Assembly (NCBI RefSeq): GCF_004402215.1
Contig: NZ_SOEZ01000011.1
Location: 1-64,000 of the forward strand
DNA: 64,000 nucleotides
DNA from: Cryobacterium tagatosivorans
GTDB lineage: Bacteria; Actinomycetota; Actinomycetes; Actinomycetales; Microbacteriaceae
Direction: 5' to 3'
Made by a program: the position numbers and the translations under genes. Below are positions 34,703-43,852 of this stretch, one piece after another (position 1 is the stretch's first letter; each line of letters begins with the position of its first letter). A model generated the notes under the pieces. That model was not told where the DNA came from and did no database searches. It saw only the letters and a list, made by a program, of their open reading frames with translations.

Positions 34703-36228
34703 CAGGAGACCCGCGTCATCGCGTTGGCCACGGCGACCGCGCGGAGCGGCGCGGCGGCCTTGTTCTGCGACTCCTGGTACTCGGACGCCGGGTCCGAGTC
34801 GGCGACGAGGCCGCCGCCGGCCTGCACCCGGGCCACCCCGTCCATGATCAGGGCGGTGCGGATGGCGATGGCCAGGTCGGCGTCGCCGGCGAAGCCGAAA
34901 TAGCCGACCACTCCCCCGTAGACGCCGCGCTGGGCGGGTTCGAGCGAGTCGATGATTTCCAGCGCGCGCGGCTTGGGGGCGCCGGAGAGCGTGCCGGCCG
35001 GGAACGTCGCCCGGAAGACATCCAGGGCCGTCTTCGTCGGCAGCAGGTTGCCCTCGACCGACGACACGAGGTGCATGATGTGGCTGAAGCGCTCGACCCG
35101 CATGAACTCGGTCACCTCGACCGACCCGGGGGCGCAGACCTTGAGCAGGTCGTTCCGGGCGAGGTCGACGAGCATGAGGTGTTCGGCGCCCTCCTTCGCG
35201 TCGGCGGCGAGTTCGGCCTCGAGGTCGGCGTCCTCCTCCGGCGTGGCGCCGCGCGGCTTCGAGCCCGCGATCGGGTGCGTGAACACGCGGTCGTTCTGCA
35301 CCTTCACGAGCGCCTCCGGCGAGGAGCCGACGATCCAATAGGGCTCGCCGGCGGGCGAGAGCAGGCTGAGCAGGTACATGTAGGGGCTCGGGTTGAGGCT
35401 GCGCAGCACCCGGTACACGTCGATCGGATGCGCGCTGCACTCCTGGTCGAACCGCTGCGAGATGACGACCTGGAAGACGTCGCCGTCCCGGATGTGCTGC
35501 TTGGCCGTCTCGACGGAGGCGAGGAAGTCGGCCCGTTCCGTGCGGTGCGTCGGGTTGGGCAGGGTGGTCAGGTCGACCTCGGCGAGCCAGGCCTCGGCCG
35601 GCTGGGCCAGGCGGGCCTGCAGCGAGTCGAGGCGGTCCTGCGCGCCGGCCCACAGTTCGGTGCCGGTCTCCTGGCCGTCGTTCAGCACGTTGGCGATCAG
35701 CTGGACCGTGCCGAACTTGTGGTCGATCACGACGAGGTCGGCGACGAAGCTGAACGCCTGGCCGGGCACCTCATAGTCGGCCGGGGGCTGGTCGGGCAGC
35801 CTTTCGATCTGCCGGATGGCTTCCCAGCCGATGAAACCGACGAGGCCGCCGGTGAGCGGCGGGTGGTCCGGCAGCCGCGGGGTCTGCCACCGTTCGTAGA
35901 GGTGCGCCAGGGCCGCCAGCGGGCCGAGGCCGGCCGCGTCGCCGAGGGCGCGTTCCTCCGACAGGCCGTAGTCGAGCCAGTGCGATTCCTCGCCTTGCTG
36001 CGTGAGCACGCCGAACGAGGACACCCCGACGAAGGAGAACCGCGACCAGATGCCGCCCTGCTCCGCCGATTCGAGCAGGAAGCTGCCCGGCCGGCCGTCG
36101 GCCAGCTTGCGGAAGATCCCCACGGGCGTCTCCCCGTCGGCGAACAGCTCGCGCATGACCGGGATCACCCGGTGGTCGGCGGTGAGCTCGGCGAACCGGA
36201 CGAGGGTGGTGGTGCCGCTGGAACTCAT
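34702..36228 (-). CDS. trpE: Anthranilate synthase component I
   Basis: TrpE makes anthranilate from chorismate with ammonia from TrpG. The 508-residue product has the N-terminal feedback domain with [18 protein letters not shown], which includes the tryptophan-binding LLES, and the chorismate-binding domain with [38 protein letters not shown] and [16 protein letters not shown]. The ATG overlaps hisI by 4 bp; the longer upstream frame is an artefact of the hisI region. No tryptophan-codon leader was seen before it, consistent with being inside a longer transcript. Confidence 0.97.
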   Translation of the reverse strand: MSSSGTTTLVRFAELTADHRVIPVMRELFADGETPVGIFRKLADGRPGSFLLESAEQGGIWSRFSFVGVSSFGVLTQQGEESHWLDYGLSEERALGDAAGLGPLAALAHLYERWQTPRLPDHPPLTGGLVGFIGWEAIRQIERLPDQPPADYEVPGQAFSFVADLVVIDHKFGTVQLIANVLNDGQETGTELWAGAQDRLDSLQARLAQPAEAWLAEVDLTTLPNPTHRTERADFLASVETAKQHIRDGDVFQVVISQRFDQECSAHPIDVYRVLRSLNPSPYMYLLSLLSPAGEPYWIVGSSPEALVKVQNDRVFTHPIAGSKPRGATPEEDADLEAELAADAKEGAEHLMLVDLARNDLLKVCAPGSVEVTEFMRVERFSHIMHLVSSVEGNLLPTKTALDVFRATFPAGTLSGAPKPRALEIIDSLEPAQRGVYGGVVGYFGFAGDADLAIAIRTALIMDGVARVQAGGGLVADSDPASEYQESQNKAAAPLRAVAVANAMTRVS

Positions 36229-36614
36229 TCCGTAGACCCCGGGGCGGCGTCTCCGGGCGACGCGACGAGTACGTCGAGGCCGCGTCCGTCGAAGCAGGTG
36301 CGCGTGCCGGTGTGGCAGGCGACGCCGATCTGTTCGACCGTGACGAGGAGGGTGTCCGCGTCGCAGTCGAGGGCGGCCGAGCGCACGTACTGCGCGTGGC
36401 CGGAGGTGTCGCCCTTGCGCCAGTACTCCTGGCGGCTGCGGGACCAGAACGTGACCCGGCCCTCGGTGAGCGTGCGCCGGAGCGCCTCCCGGTCCATCCA
36501 GCCGAGCATGAGCACCTCGCGCGTGTCCCACTGCTGGATCACGGCCGGCAGCAGGCCGTCGGTGTTGAAGACGGCCTTCTCGAGGCCGGCCTCTGCGGTC
36601 ATCAGCGGGCTCAT
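36225..36614 (-). CDS. hisI: Phosphoribosyl-AMP cyclohydrolase
   Basis: HisI opens the purine ring of phosphoribosyl-AMP, step three of histidine synthesis. The 129-residue monofunctional form has [12 protein letters not shown], the metal-binding DCDADTLLV and the zinc cysteines in [12 protein letters not shown]. HisE is encoded separately nearby. It overlaps hisF by one base and trpE by four, tying the his and trp genes into one transcript. Confidence 0.97.
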   Translation of the reverse strand: MSPLMTAEAGLEKAVFNTDGLLPAVIQQWDTREVLMLGWMDREALRRTLTEGRVTFWSRSRQEYWRKGDTSGHAQYVRSAALDCDADTLLVTVEQIGVACHTGTRTCFDGRGLDVLVASPGDAAPGSTE

Positions 36615-37375
36615 CAGCGCACCAGCATTCCGGCGTCCGCGAGCTCGCGCTTCACGTCGCCTATCGTCAGTTCGCCACTGTGGAAGACGGAGGCCGCGAG
36701 CACGGCGTCCGCCCCGGCCGTGATGGCGGGCGGGAAGTGTTCGAGCCGGCCGGCCCCGCCGGAGGCGATGAGCGGAACGGTGCTCAGCTCACGCATGAGG
36801 GTGATCAGTTCCAGGTCGAAGCCCTGCCGGGTGCCGTCGGCGTCCATCGAGTTGACGAGCAGTTCGCCGGCGCCGAGGCCGATGGCGGTGCGGGCCCAGG
36901 CCAGGGCATCCAGATCGGTCTCGGTGCGGCCGCCGTGGGTCGTGACGACGAAGCCGGACTCGGTGCGCTCGCTGCGTTTCACGTCGAGCGAGAGCACGAG
37001 CACCTGGGAGCCGAACCGGTCGGCGATTTCGGCGATCAGCGCGGGGCGGGCGATTGCGGCGCTGTTGATGCCGACCTTGTCGGCCCCGTTCGCCTGCAGC
37101 CGGGACACGTCTTCGACGCTGCGGATGCCGCCGCCGACCGTCAGCGGGATGAACACCTGCTCGGCCGTGGCGCGCACGACGTCGTAGGTGGTCGACCGGT
37201 TGTCGACGGTCGCGGTGACGTCGAGGAAGGTGAGCTCGTCGGCGCCCTGCTCGTAGTACCGGCGGGCAAGCTCGACCGGGTCGCCGGCATCCCGCAGGTT
37301 CTGGAAATTGACGCCCTTGACGACGCGGCCGTTGGCCACGTCGAGGCAGGGGATGACACGGACCGACAGGGTCAT
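36614..37375 (-). CDS. hisF: Imidazole glycerol phosphate synthase subunit HisF
   Basis: HisF is the cyclase barrel that uses ammonia from HisH to form imidazole glycerol phosphate and AICAR. The 253-residue product starts [24 protein letters not shown], with the catalytic Asp in IPCLDV and another in [15 protein letters not shown]. Phosphate sites are GGGIRS and ASGGAG. hisH and hisA are not here. Confidence 0.97.
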   Translation of the reverse strand: MTLSVRVIPCLDVANGRVVKGVNFQNLRDAGDPVELARRYYEQGADELTFLDVTATVDNRSTTYDVVRATAEQVFIPLTVGGGIRSVEDVSRLQANGADKVGINSAAIARPALIAEIADRFGSQVLVLSLDVKRSERTESGFVVTTHGGRTETDLDALAWARTAIGLGAGELLVNSMDADGTRQGFDLELITLMRELSTVPLIASGGAGRLEHFPPAITAGADAVLAASVFHSGELTIGDVKRELADAGMLVR

Positions 37376-37414
37376 GGTTTGGGCTCCACAGTCATATTCT
37401 CCACCGGAACCCCG

Positions 37415-38254
37415 TTACAGGCGGGCGTTGTGGATGGTGGTGACGAGGATGGCCCTGGCGCCGAGCGCGTACAGCTCGTCCATCACGTGGTTGGTGTCGA
37501 CCCGCGGGATCATCACGCGCACGGCGACCCAGTCCGGGTCGCGGAGCGAGGAGACCGTCGGCGACTCGATGCCGGTGGCGAGCTGGCAGGCCGCGTCCAG
37601 CTTGTCGACGGGGACGTCGTAGTCGACGAGCACGTACTGGCGGGCCACGAGCACGCCCTGCAGCCGGCGGAGCAGGGTCTCGATGCCCGGCTTCTCGTTT
37701 TCGGAACTGATCAGGACGGCGGTGGATTCGAGGATGACCGGGCCGAAGATCTCGAGGCCGGCCTTGCGCAGGGTCGACCCGGTGGAGACGACGTCGGCGA
37801 CGGCATCCGCGACGCCCAGCTGCACGGCGGACTCGACGGCGCCGTCGAGGGTGACCAGATCGACGCTGACGTCGTGGGTGGCCAGGAACTTCTCGACCAG
37901 GCCCGGGTAGCTCGTGGCGACGCGGAGGCCGGTCATATCGGAGAGCTGCCGGAACCGGCCGGCTGGGCCGGCGAAGCGGAAGGTGGAATCGCCGAAGTCG
38001 AGGCTGGCGATCTCGCGTGCCGGGGAGTGCGAGTCGAGCAGGAGGTCCCGGCCGGTGATGCCGACGTCGAGGGCGCCCGAGCCGACGTAGGTGGCGATGT
38101 CGCGCGGGCGGAGGTAGAAGAACTCGACCCCGTTGCGCGGGTCGGCGACGACGAGGTCGCGGGGGTCGCGGCGCCCGTTGTAGCCGGCCTCGAGGAGCAT
38201 TTGGGCGGCGGTTTCGGACAACGAGCCCTTGTTGGGCACGGCAATTCTCAGCAT
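37415..38254 (-). CDS. hisG: ATP phosphoribosyltransferase
   Basis: HisG starts histidine synthesis by joining PRPP and ATP. The 279-residue length marks the long form with a C-terminal ACT-like domain for histidine feedback, so no HisZ is needed. The start MLRIAVPNKGSLSETAAQML is typical; GAGAG precedes it, and the longer upstream frame overlapping hisE is not used. The PRPP loop DVVSTGSTLRKAGLEI is visible. Confidence 0.96.
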   Translation of the reverse strand: MLRIAVPNKGSLSETAAQMLLEAGYNGRRDPRDLVVADPRNGVEFFYLRPRDIATYVGSGALDVGITGRDLLLDSHSPAREIASLDFGDSTFRFAGPAGRFRQLSDMTGLRVATSYPGLVEKFLATHDVSVDLVTLDGAVESAVQLGVADAVADVVSTGSTLRKAGLEIFGPVILESTAVLISSENEKPGIETLLRRLQGVLVARQYVLVDYDVPVDKLDAACQLATGIESPTVSSLRDPDWVAVRVMIPRVDTNHVMDELYALGARAILVTTIHNARL

Positions 38255-38340
38255 GGTTGCACTCTCTTTGCGCAGTTCAGCGGCGGGGTGGGTCGACGTC
38301 GTCATCGAGGTGGCGGGGATCAGCGTCACGGCTGTCGATG

Positions 38341-38604
38341 TCACAGATGTCGGTAGACGTCGGCCGGGGAGAGACCCTTGGCCAGCATGAGCACTTGCAG
38401 GTGGTAGAGCAGCTGCGAGATTTCTTCGGCGGTTTCGTCGTCGCTCTGGAATTCGGCCGCCATCCAGACTTCGGCCGCTTCCTCGACGATCTTCTTGCCA
38501 ATGGCATGGACGCCGGCATCCAGCTCACGCACCGTCCCAGAACCCTCGGGCCTGGTCAGTGCCTTGTCGCTCAGCTCAGCGAAGAGGTCGTCGAAAGTCT
38601 TCAC
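38341..38604 (-). CDS. hisE: Phosphoribosyl-ATP pyrophosphatase
   Basis: HisE removes pyrophosphate from phosphoribosyl-ATP, step two of histidine synthesis. The 87-residue all-helical MazG-like protein has the metal-binding acidic motif [14 protein letters not shown] and [14 protein letters not shown]. It lies 86 bp before hisG and 12 bp after rpe, so it may share the rpe transcript. Confidence 0.96.
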   Translation of the reverse strand: MKTFDDLFAELSDKALTRPEGSGTVRELDAGVHAIGKKIVEEAAEVWMAAEFQSDDETAEEISQLLYHLQVLMLAKGLSPADVYRHL

Positions 38605-38616
38605 CCTTACAGGTTA

Positions 38617-39285
38617 CTAGTGCGCGTGGGTGTGTTCGTCCGCCGCGGCCCGGAGGCGGGCGATCTGTTCGGCCGGGTCCGCGGCGTTGAAGACGCTGGA
38701 GCCGGCCACGAAGGTGTTGGCGCCGGCCTCGGCGGCGATCACGATGGTCTCCTCGGTGATCCCGCCGTCGACCTGCAGCCAGACGTCCAGGCCGCTGGAG
38801 CGCACGGCATCCGCGAGCCGGCCGAGCTTGGGCATCGTCGAGGCCATGAAGCTTTGGCCGCCGAAGCCCGGTTCGACGGTCATCACCAGCACCTGGTCGA
38901 ATTCGGGCAGCAGCTCGAGGTACGGCTCCACGTCCGTCCCCGGCTTCAGGGCGATCCCGGCGCGGGCGCCGATCGAGCGCAGGCGCCGGGCGAGGGCGAC
39001 CGGGTCGGTGCTCGCTTCGGCGTGGAAGGTCACCGAGAAGGCGCCGGCCTCCGCGTAGCCCGGCGCCCAGCGCTCGGGGTCCTCGATCATCAGGTGCACG
39101 TCGAACGGGAGCGGCGACACCTGCAGCAGCCGCTCGACCACGGGCGGGCCGAACGTGAGGTTCGGCACGAAATGGTTGTCCATGATGTCCACATGCACAA
39201 GGTCGGCGGACGCGATGCGCCCGAGTTCCCGTTCGAGGTTGGCGAAGTCGGCGGCGAGAATGCTCGGATTGATCCGTGTCGGCAT
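38617..39285 (-). CDS. rpe: Ribulose-phosphate 3-epimerase
   Basis: Rpe interconverts ribulose 5-phosphate and xylulose 5-phosphate. The 222-residue barrel begins MPTRINPSILAADFANLE, with metal-binding DLVHVDIMDNHFVPN, VHLMIEDPE, and VEPGFGGQSF. It is separated from rsmB upstream by 147 bp containing a family 1 palindrome. hisE follows closely. Confidence 0.97.
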   Translation of the reverse strand: MPTRINPSILAADFANLERELGRIASADLVHVDIMDNHFVPNLTFGPPVVERLLQVSPLPFDVHLMIEDPERWAPGYAEAGAFSVTFHAEASTDPVALARRLRSIGARAGIALKPGTDVEPYLELLPEFDQVLVMTVEPGFGGQSFMASTMPKLGRLADAVRSSGLDVWLQVDGGITEETIVIAAEAGANTFVAGSSVFNAADPAEQIARLRAAADEHTHAH

Positions 39286-39341
39286 GCCTAAACCCTATCC
39301 ACCCATCCCCCGATCCCCATCCACCCACGCTCCCCCCTCGC

Positions 39342-39398
39342 CGAACCGTGAGTTCGGCACCTTCGCGGCGCTCGGGAAGGTGCCAAACTCACGGTTCG
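39342..39398. repeat. Intergenic palindrome, family 1 copy 2
   Basis: 57 bp, arms of 23 bp with one mismatch, 11-nt loop. It lies 35 bp after the rsmB stop and before the rpe start, in the same orientation as the copies at 13914 and 63209. Apart from it I see only C-rich sequence in the gap 39286-39432. Confidence 0.9.
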
Positions 39399-39432
39399 GC
39401 GGAGGACGGCGGGTCGGCTCTGGCGGGTCGGC

Positions 39433-40845
39433 TCAGGCGGTGCGCTCCAGCAGGGTGATGAACATCGCGTCGGTCCCGTGCCGGTGCGGCCAGAGCTGCA
39501 CGCTCGTCGCGTCGCCGGCGAGGTCGAGCGGCGAACGGCTCAGGCCCTGCACGACGGCGGCCGTATCGAGCGCCCTGACCGTGCCCGCTGACTTCTTCAG
39601 GGCGGTCGCCACGATCCCGCGGGTCTCGGCGGTGTGCGGCGAGCAGGTCACGTAGGCGAGGACGCCGCCCGGCTTCAGCGCGCCGAGCGCAGCCTCGATC
39701 AGGCCCGACTGCAGGTCGGAGAGCTCGGCGACGTCCCTGGGCTGCTTGCGCCAGCGGGCTTCGGGCCGGCGCCGCAGGGCGCCGAGGCCCGTGCAGGGCG
39801 CGTCGAGGAGGATGCGGTCGAAGGTTTCCGGGTGCGTCTGGGCGAACGCCGTGCCGTCCTGCTCCCAGACGGGCACGCTCGCCGGCACCGCCTTCAGGGC
39901 CTTCCGGACCAGGGTCGCCCTGGCCGGGACCAGCTCGTTGGCGACAAGTTCGGCGCCCCCGGCGATCGCCTCGGCCGCCAGCAGGGCCGCCTTGCCGCCG
40001 GGGCCGGCGCAGAGGTCGAGCCAGCGCTCGCCCGGCCGCACCGGGCGTGCCCGGCTGAGGGCGAGGGCGGCCAGTTGGGAGCCCTCGTCCTGTACCCGGA
40101 TGCGGCCGTCGTGGTCGTTCATGATGTGGACGGGGTCTCCCCCGGCCAGCACGAAGCCGGTCGGCGAGTAGTCGTCGGGGCGGCCGAGTCCCTCGGTCTC
40201 CTCCGCCGTTGTCAGGCCGGGCAGCGCCACCATGTTCACCCGCGGCGGCGCGTTGTCGGCGTCCAGCAGTTCCTCGAGCTCGGACTCCCGGCCCTCGGCC
40301 TTCAGCGACTGCCGGAACGCGCGGACCACCCAGGCCGGGTGTGAGTACTCGGCGGCCAGGCGGTCATCCGTGCTCGTCGCCTGGGCGAGGATGCGTTCGC
40401 GCCATTCTTCGACGCTGGTGCGGGAGATGGTGCGCAGCACGCCGTTGCAGAAGCCGGTCGCGGCGCGGGATCCGACCTGGCGGGCCTGCTCGACGGACTC
40501 GTTGACGGCGGCGTGGGTGGCGACCCGGGTGGCGAGGAGCTGGTGTGCGCCGAGGCGGAGCACGTCGAGGATGGCCGGGTCGATCGCGGTGACGGGCCGG
40601 CCGGCGGCCTCGGCGATCACCCGGTCGTAGAAGCCCTGCATGCGCAGGGTTCCGTAGGTCAACTCGGTGGCCAGCGCCGCATCGGCGGTGTTCAGCGCCG
40701 CCCGCTTGATCCGGGTCGGCAGCAGCAGGTTGGCGTAGGCGTCGGACTCGCGCACCGCGGCGATGACCTCGTAGGCCACACGCCGGGCGGGCTGCACGAA
40801 CCCGGCCTGCGCCCGAGGGCGCTCGGGGCGGCGGTCCTCGCTCAT
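39433..40845 (-). CDS. rsmB: 16S rRNA (cytosine-5) methyltransferase RsmB
   Basis: RsmB (Sun/Fmu) methylates C967 of 16S rRNA. The 470-residue product has an N-terminal NusB-like RNA-binding domain (about residues 20-155) and a C-terminal SAM-dependent methyltransferase domain with WLDLCAGPGGKAALLA, the catalytic DAPCTGLGALRRRPE and VTCSPHTAETR. Its ATG overlaps fmt by 4 bp. The frame stays open upstream through fmt, which I do not count. Confidence 0.95.
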   Translation of the reverse strand: MSEDRRPERPRAQAGFVQPARRVAYEVIAAVRESDAYANLLLPTRIKRAALNTADAALATELTYGTLRMQGFYDRVIAEAAGRPVTAIDPAILDVLRLGAHQLLATRVATHAAVNESVEQARQVGSRAATGFCNGVLRTISRTSVEEWRERILAQATSTDDRLAAEYSHPAWVVRAFRQSLKAEGRESELEELLDADNAPPRVNMVALPGLTTAEETEGLGRPDDYSPTGFVLAGGDPVHIMNDHDGRIRVQDEGSQLAALALSRARPVRPGERWLDLCAGPGGKAALLAAEAIAGGAELVANELVPARATLVRKALKAVPASVPVWEQDGTAFAQTHPETFDRILLDAPCTGLGALRRRPEARWRKQPRDVAELSDLQSGLIEAALGALKPGGVLAYVTCSPHTAETRGIVATALKKSAGTVRALDTAAVVQGLSRSPLDLAGDATSVQLWPHRHGTDAMFITLLERTA

Positions 40846-41759
40846 GAGGCGACCACCTCGTTCGCCGCCACGCCACGCCACCAGTCGATTGCCTTCATTG
40901 CCGTCTTTCCCGCCGGCTGCACGGTGATGAGCTCGATCGGCTCCGTCCCCGTTCCCACCAGCACGTGCTTGTCGATCTCGCGAATCACGCCGGCCGTTTG
41001 CGGCGGGGCGCCGTAGCCGGGCGCGACCGCGAGGAGTTTCAGCCGAGCGTCGTTCACGACGGTGAACGCACCAGGCTCCGGTGTCACCCCGCGCACGCGG
41101 TTGTACACCGCGGTCGCCGGAGCCGACCAGTCGATGTGCGCGTCCTCGAGGGTCAGTTTGGGGGCGAGGGTGACCTCGCCGTGCTGCTTGCTCGCCGACG
41201 CGGTTCCGGCGGCGAGCTCGTCCACGACGCCCAGCAGCAGCCGGGCGCCGCTGAAGCTCAGGGACTCGAGCAGGCTTCCGGATGTCGCGTGGCGGCCGAT
41301 CTGCTCGGTCAGCGTCCCGAAAACGGGCCCGGCGTCGAGCTCCCGCACGAGCTGGAAAACGACGGCGCCGGTTGTCTCGTCCCCGGCCATCAGGGCGCGT
41401 TGCACGGGGGCGGCCCCGCGCCAGCGCGGCAGCAGGGAGAAGTGCAGGTTGATCCAGCCGAGACGGGGCACCGACAAAAGCGGTTCTCGCACCAGGCCGC
41501 CGTAGGCCACGATCACGCCGAGGTCGGGCCGGAGGGCCGTGATTTCGGCGGTGGCGGCGTCGCCCAGCCGGTTGGCCTTGATCAGCGGGATGCCGAGGGC
41601 TGCGGCGGCGACGGCGGTCGGCGAAGGGGTGAGCACGCGTTTGCGGCCGAGCGGGGCATCCTCTCGCGTGATCACGGCGGCGACCTCGTGCCCGGAGTCG
41701 GCCAGGGCGGTCAGGCTGGGGACGGCGACCTGCGGGGTGCCCGCAAAGACGAGTTTCAT
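40842..41759 (-). CDS. fmt: Methionyl-tRNA formyltransferase
   Basis: Fmt formylates initiator Met-tRNA with 10-formyl-THF. The 305-residue product starts MKLVFAGTPQVAVPSLTAL and has the folate site GWINLHFSLLPRWRGAAPVQRAL with the catalytic asparagine and histidine, then a C-terminal tRNA-binding domain. It directly follows priA with no gap and overlaps rsmB. A peptide deformylase gene is not adjacent. Confidence 0.97.
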   Translation of the reverse strand: MKLVFAGTPQVAVPSLTALADSGHEVAAVITREDAPLGRKRVLTPSPTAVAAAALGIPLIKANRLGDAATAEITALRPDLGVIVAYGGLVREPLLSVPRLGWINLHFSLLPRWRGAAPVQRALMAGDETTGAVVFQLVRELDAGPVFGTLTEQIGRHATSGSLLESLSFSGARLLLGVVDELAAGTASASKQHGEVTLAPKLTLEDAHIDWSAPATAVYNRVRGVTPEPGAFTVVNDARLKLLAVAPGYGAPPQTAGVIREIDKHVLVGTGTEPIELITVQPAGKTAMKAIDWWRGVAANEVVAS

Positions 41760-43820
41760 TTAGAGCAGCTCCGGGTCGTCGAATCGTACTCTGAGTGTAG
41801 GCGCAGCCCGGAAGGCCGCGCCCTTCGGCCGGCGTCGCCTCGCGGCATTCCGCACCACCTGGGCCTTGAGCGCCGCGGCCACCTGGTCGCCGCTGCCGTA
41901 GGCGAAGCGCACGACCGCGCGCACCAGCGGCGCCTCCATGCCGACCGGACCGAGCACGTCGACGTGCGGGATCTCGGCCAGGTCGGCCAGGGCGGCCTCC
42001 ACGTCGGCCTCGGTTCCGCTGACCGAGGCGACCCGGACCGCCGGCGGGAACCGGAGCTGCCGGCGGTCGGCCAGTTCGGCGGCGGCGAAGGATTCCGGCT
42101 GCCACGTGCTCATGGCCCGGGCGAGCGTTCCGCCGACCTCGGCGAGCATCACGGCGGCGCCGGGCGCGGCGAGGGCGGCGGCATTGCACCACCAGCGCAG
42201 GCAGTCTTCGCCGACCCGGAGGGACTCGCGGCCGAGCATCCGTTGGCCGTCGAGCAGCAGGATCGCCCGGTAGCCCCCGGCGGCGATCGGCTCCGCCCCC
42301 CTGGTCGCGATCACCAACGCCGGTTCGGCGCCGACCTGCTGGATGGGGTGGTCGCCGTCGGCGATGATGATCCGCACGCCGGGAAAGGCCCGGCCGAGGT
42401 CCTCGGCGGTTCGGCCGGCGCCGACCGTGGCGACCCGGAAGGTCCGGCCCGCACAGTGCACGCAGCTCCAGTCCGCGGCGAGGGCGCCGCACCAGCGGCA
42501 GGACGGGGTCCCGCCGGCGGAGGCGAGGCCGAGCGGACCCTGGCACCGCGTGCACCTGGCCGCCTTCTTGCAGCCCTGGCAGGCGAGCATGGGGGCGTAG
42601 CCGGGGCTGGCGACCTGGACGAGCACGGGGCCCGCCTTCAGGGCCTGCCTGGCCGTGTGCCAGGCCGCGGACGGGACACGCGCGGCCCGCGCGAACTGGT
42701 CGTCGGCTGCCTGGAACTCGGTCGGGGTGACCTCGGGGTGCCGGCTCGTCGCCGGGTGCACCTCGGCCAGCCAGCCCAGTTCGACCAGGCGCTGGACCTC
42801 GACACTGCGCGAGTGGCCGAGCAGGACGAGGGCGCAGCCGGACTGCTCCTGCCGCACGAGGGCGGCGTCCCGGGAGTGCGCGTACGGGCTGAGCGGCTCG
42901 GAGTGCAGCGGGTCGCCGTCGTCCCAGAGCGCCAGGAGCCCCAGGTCGGCCGCCGGCGCGTACGCGGCGGAGCGGTTACCGAGGATGATCCGCGGCTCGG
43001 GGCCGAGGCAGGCCAGGAAGCTGCGGTAGCGGTCGGGGTTCGGCTGGCGGGCATCCACCCGGCTGACCGAGCCCGCCGGGGCGAGCACGTCGAGGGCAGC
43101 CTGCACCTGGTCCTGGTCGCGGTAGTCCGGCACGACCAGGATGGCGGTCCGCCCGGCCTCGAGCGTCTCGACGGCCAGTTCGGCCAGGGTCTTCGCCCAG
43201 TGCCCGATCGACGGGCCGGCCGGCAGCGCGACCGGGAACGGCACGGCGGCCATCGCGAGGCGGCGGCGCTTCGCGATGGCGTCTTCGAGCACCCCGGCGC
43301 CGTATTCGGAGAAGCGCGCCTCGGACAAGCCAGGCGTGGGTACCGCGGGTTCGTCCTGCCGCGGGTTCGCCTGCGCCTGGTTCGCCTGCGCCTGGATCGC
43401 CGGTTCCGCCGCCTGCGCCGCCAGCCACGCCTTCTCCACCCGCACCTGCCGCGGAGGACAGGCCAGGCGGATGACGTCGCTCGCGTTCCCCGCGGAGCGG
43501 TCGGCGATCCGCCGGGCGAGCTTCCAGACCTCGGGCGTGAGCACCCGGGCCGGGGACACGACCGCCTCGATGGGGCTGAGGGTGCCGTGGAACTCCGCGT
43601 CGGCGTGGCCGGCGTCGGTCAGGCCCGGCAACGCCGCGTCGACGAGCTCGACCAGGTAGCCGTCGACCACCCGGCCGGACGACCGGAACGGCACCCTGAC
43701 CCGCACCCCGGGCGCGGCGTCCGCGGCCAGTTCGGCCGGGACGCTGTAGTCGAAGAGATGGTCGAGCTGCGGCAGCGGTGAGTCGATGAGCACCCGTGCC
43801 ACGAGGCCCGGGCGCGTCAT
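41760..43820 (-). CDS. priA: PriA-like primosomal protein lacking helicase motifs
   Basis: PriA restarts replication at stalled forks. This 686-residue product keeps the N-terminal DNA-binding domain (VLIDSPLPQLDHLFDYSVP) and the zinc-binding cysteines (CQGCKKAARCTRC, CRWCG, CVHC), but I find no Walker A GxGKT, and the DEEH box is replaced by LLALWDDGDP. It should therefore bind DNA without unwinding it, as is usual for actinobacterial PriA. A linker near residues 142-152 contains a duplicated QAQAN. GGGGAG lies upstream of the ATG. Confidence 0.92.
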   Translation of the reverse strand: MTRPGLVARVLIDSPLPQLDHLFDYSVPAELAADAAPGVRVRVPFRSSGRVVDGYLVELVDAALPGLTDAGHADAEFHGTLSPIEAVVSPARVLTPEVWKLARRIADRSAGNASDVIRLACPPRQVRVEKAWLAAQAAEPAIQAQANQAQANPRQDEPAVPTPGLSEARFSEYGAGVLEDAIAKRRRLAMAAVPFPVALPAGPSIGHWAKTLAELAVETLEAGRTAILVVPDYRDQDQVQAALDVLAPAGSVSRVDARQPNPDRYRSFLACLGPEPRIILGNRSAAYAPAADLGLLALWDDGDPLHSEPLSPYAHSRDAALVRQEQSGCALVLLGHSRSVEVQRLVELGWLAEVHPATSRHPEVTPTEFQAADDQFARAARVPSAAWHTARQALKAGPVLVQVASPGYAPMLACQGCKKAARCTRCQGPLGLASAGGTPSCRWCGALAADWSCVHCAGRTFRVATVGAGRTAEDLGRAFPGVRIIIADGDHPIQQVGAEPALVIATRGAEPIAAGGYRAILLLDGQRMLGRESLRVGEDCLRWWCNAAALAAPGAAVMLAEVGGTLARAMSTWQPESFAAAELADRRQLRFPPAVRVASVSGTEADVEAALADLAEIPHVDVLGPVGMEAPLVRAVVRFAYGSGDQVAAALKAQVVRNAARRRRPKGAAFRAAPTLRVRFDDPELL
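43365..43394. repeat. 15-bp exact tandem duplication inside priA
   Basis: Two identical 15-bp units (GTTCGCCTGCGCCTG on the plus strand) encode the repeated pentapeptide QAQAN in a linker after the N-terminal domain. In frame, so tolerated. Confidence 0.85.
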
Positions 43821-43852
43821 CGTGCTCCCCTGAGCATCCCGGCCCTGGTCGG

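Noticed and set aside
39433..42555. A 1040-codon frame extending rsmB upstream
   Set aside because: The extension is fmt and priA read in another frame; rsmB starts at the ATG overlapping the fmt stop.
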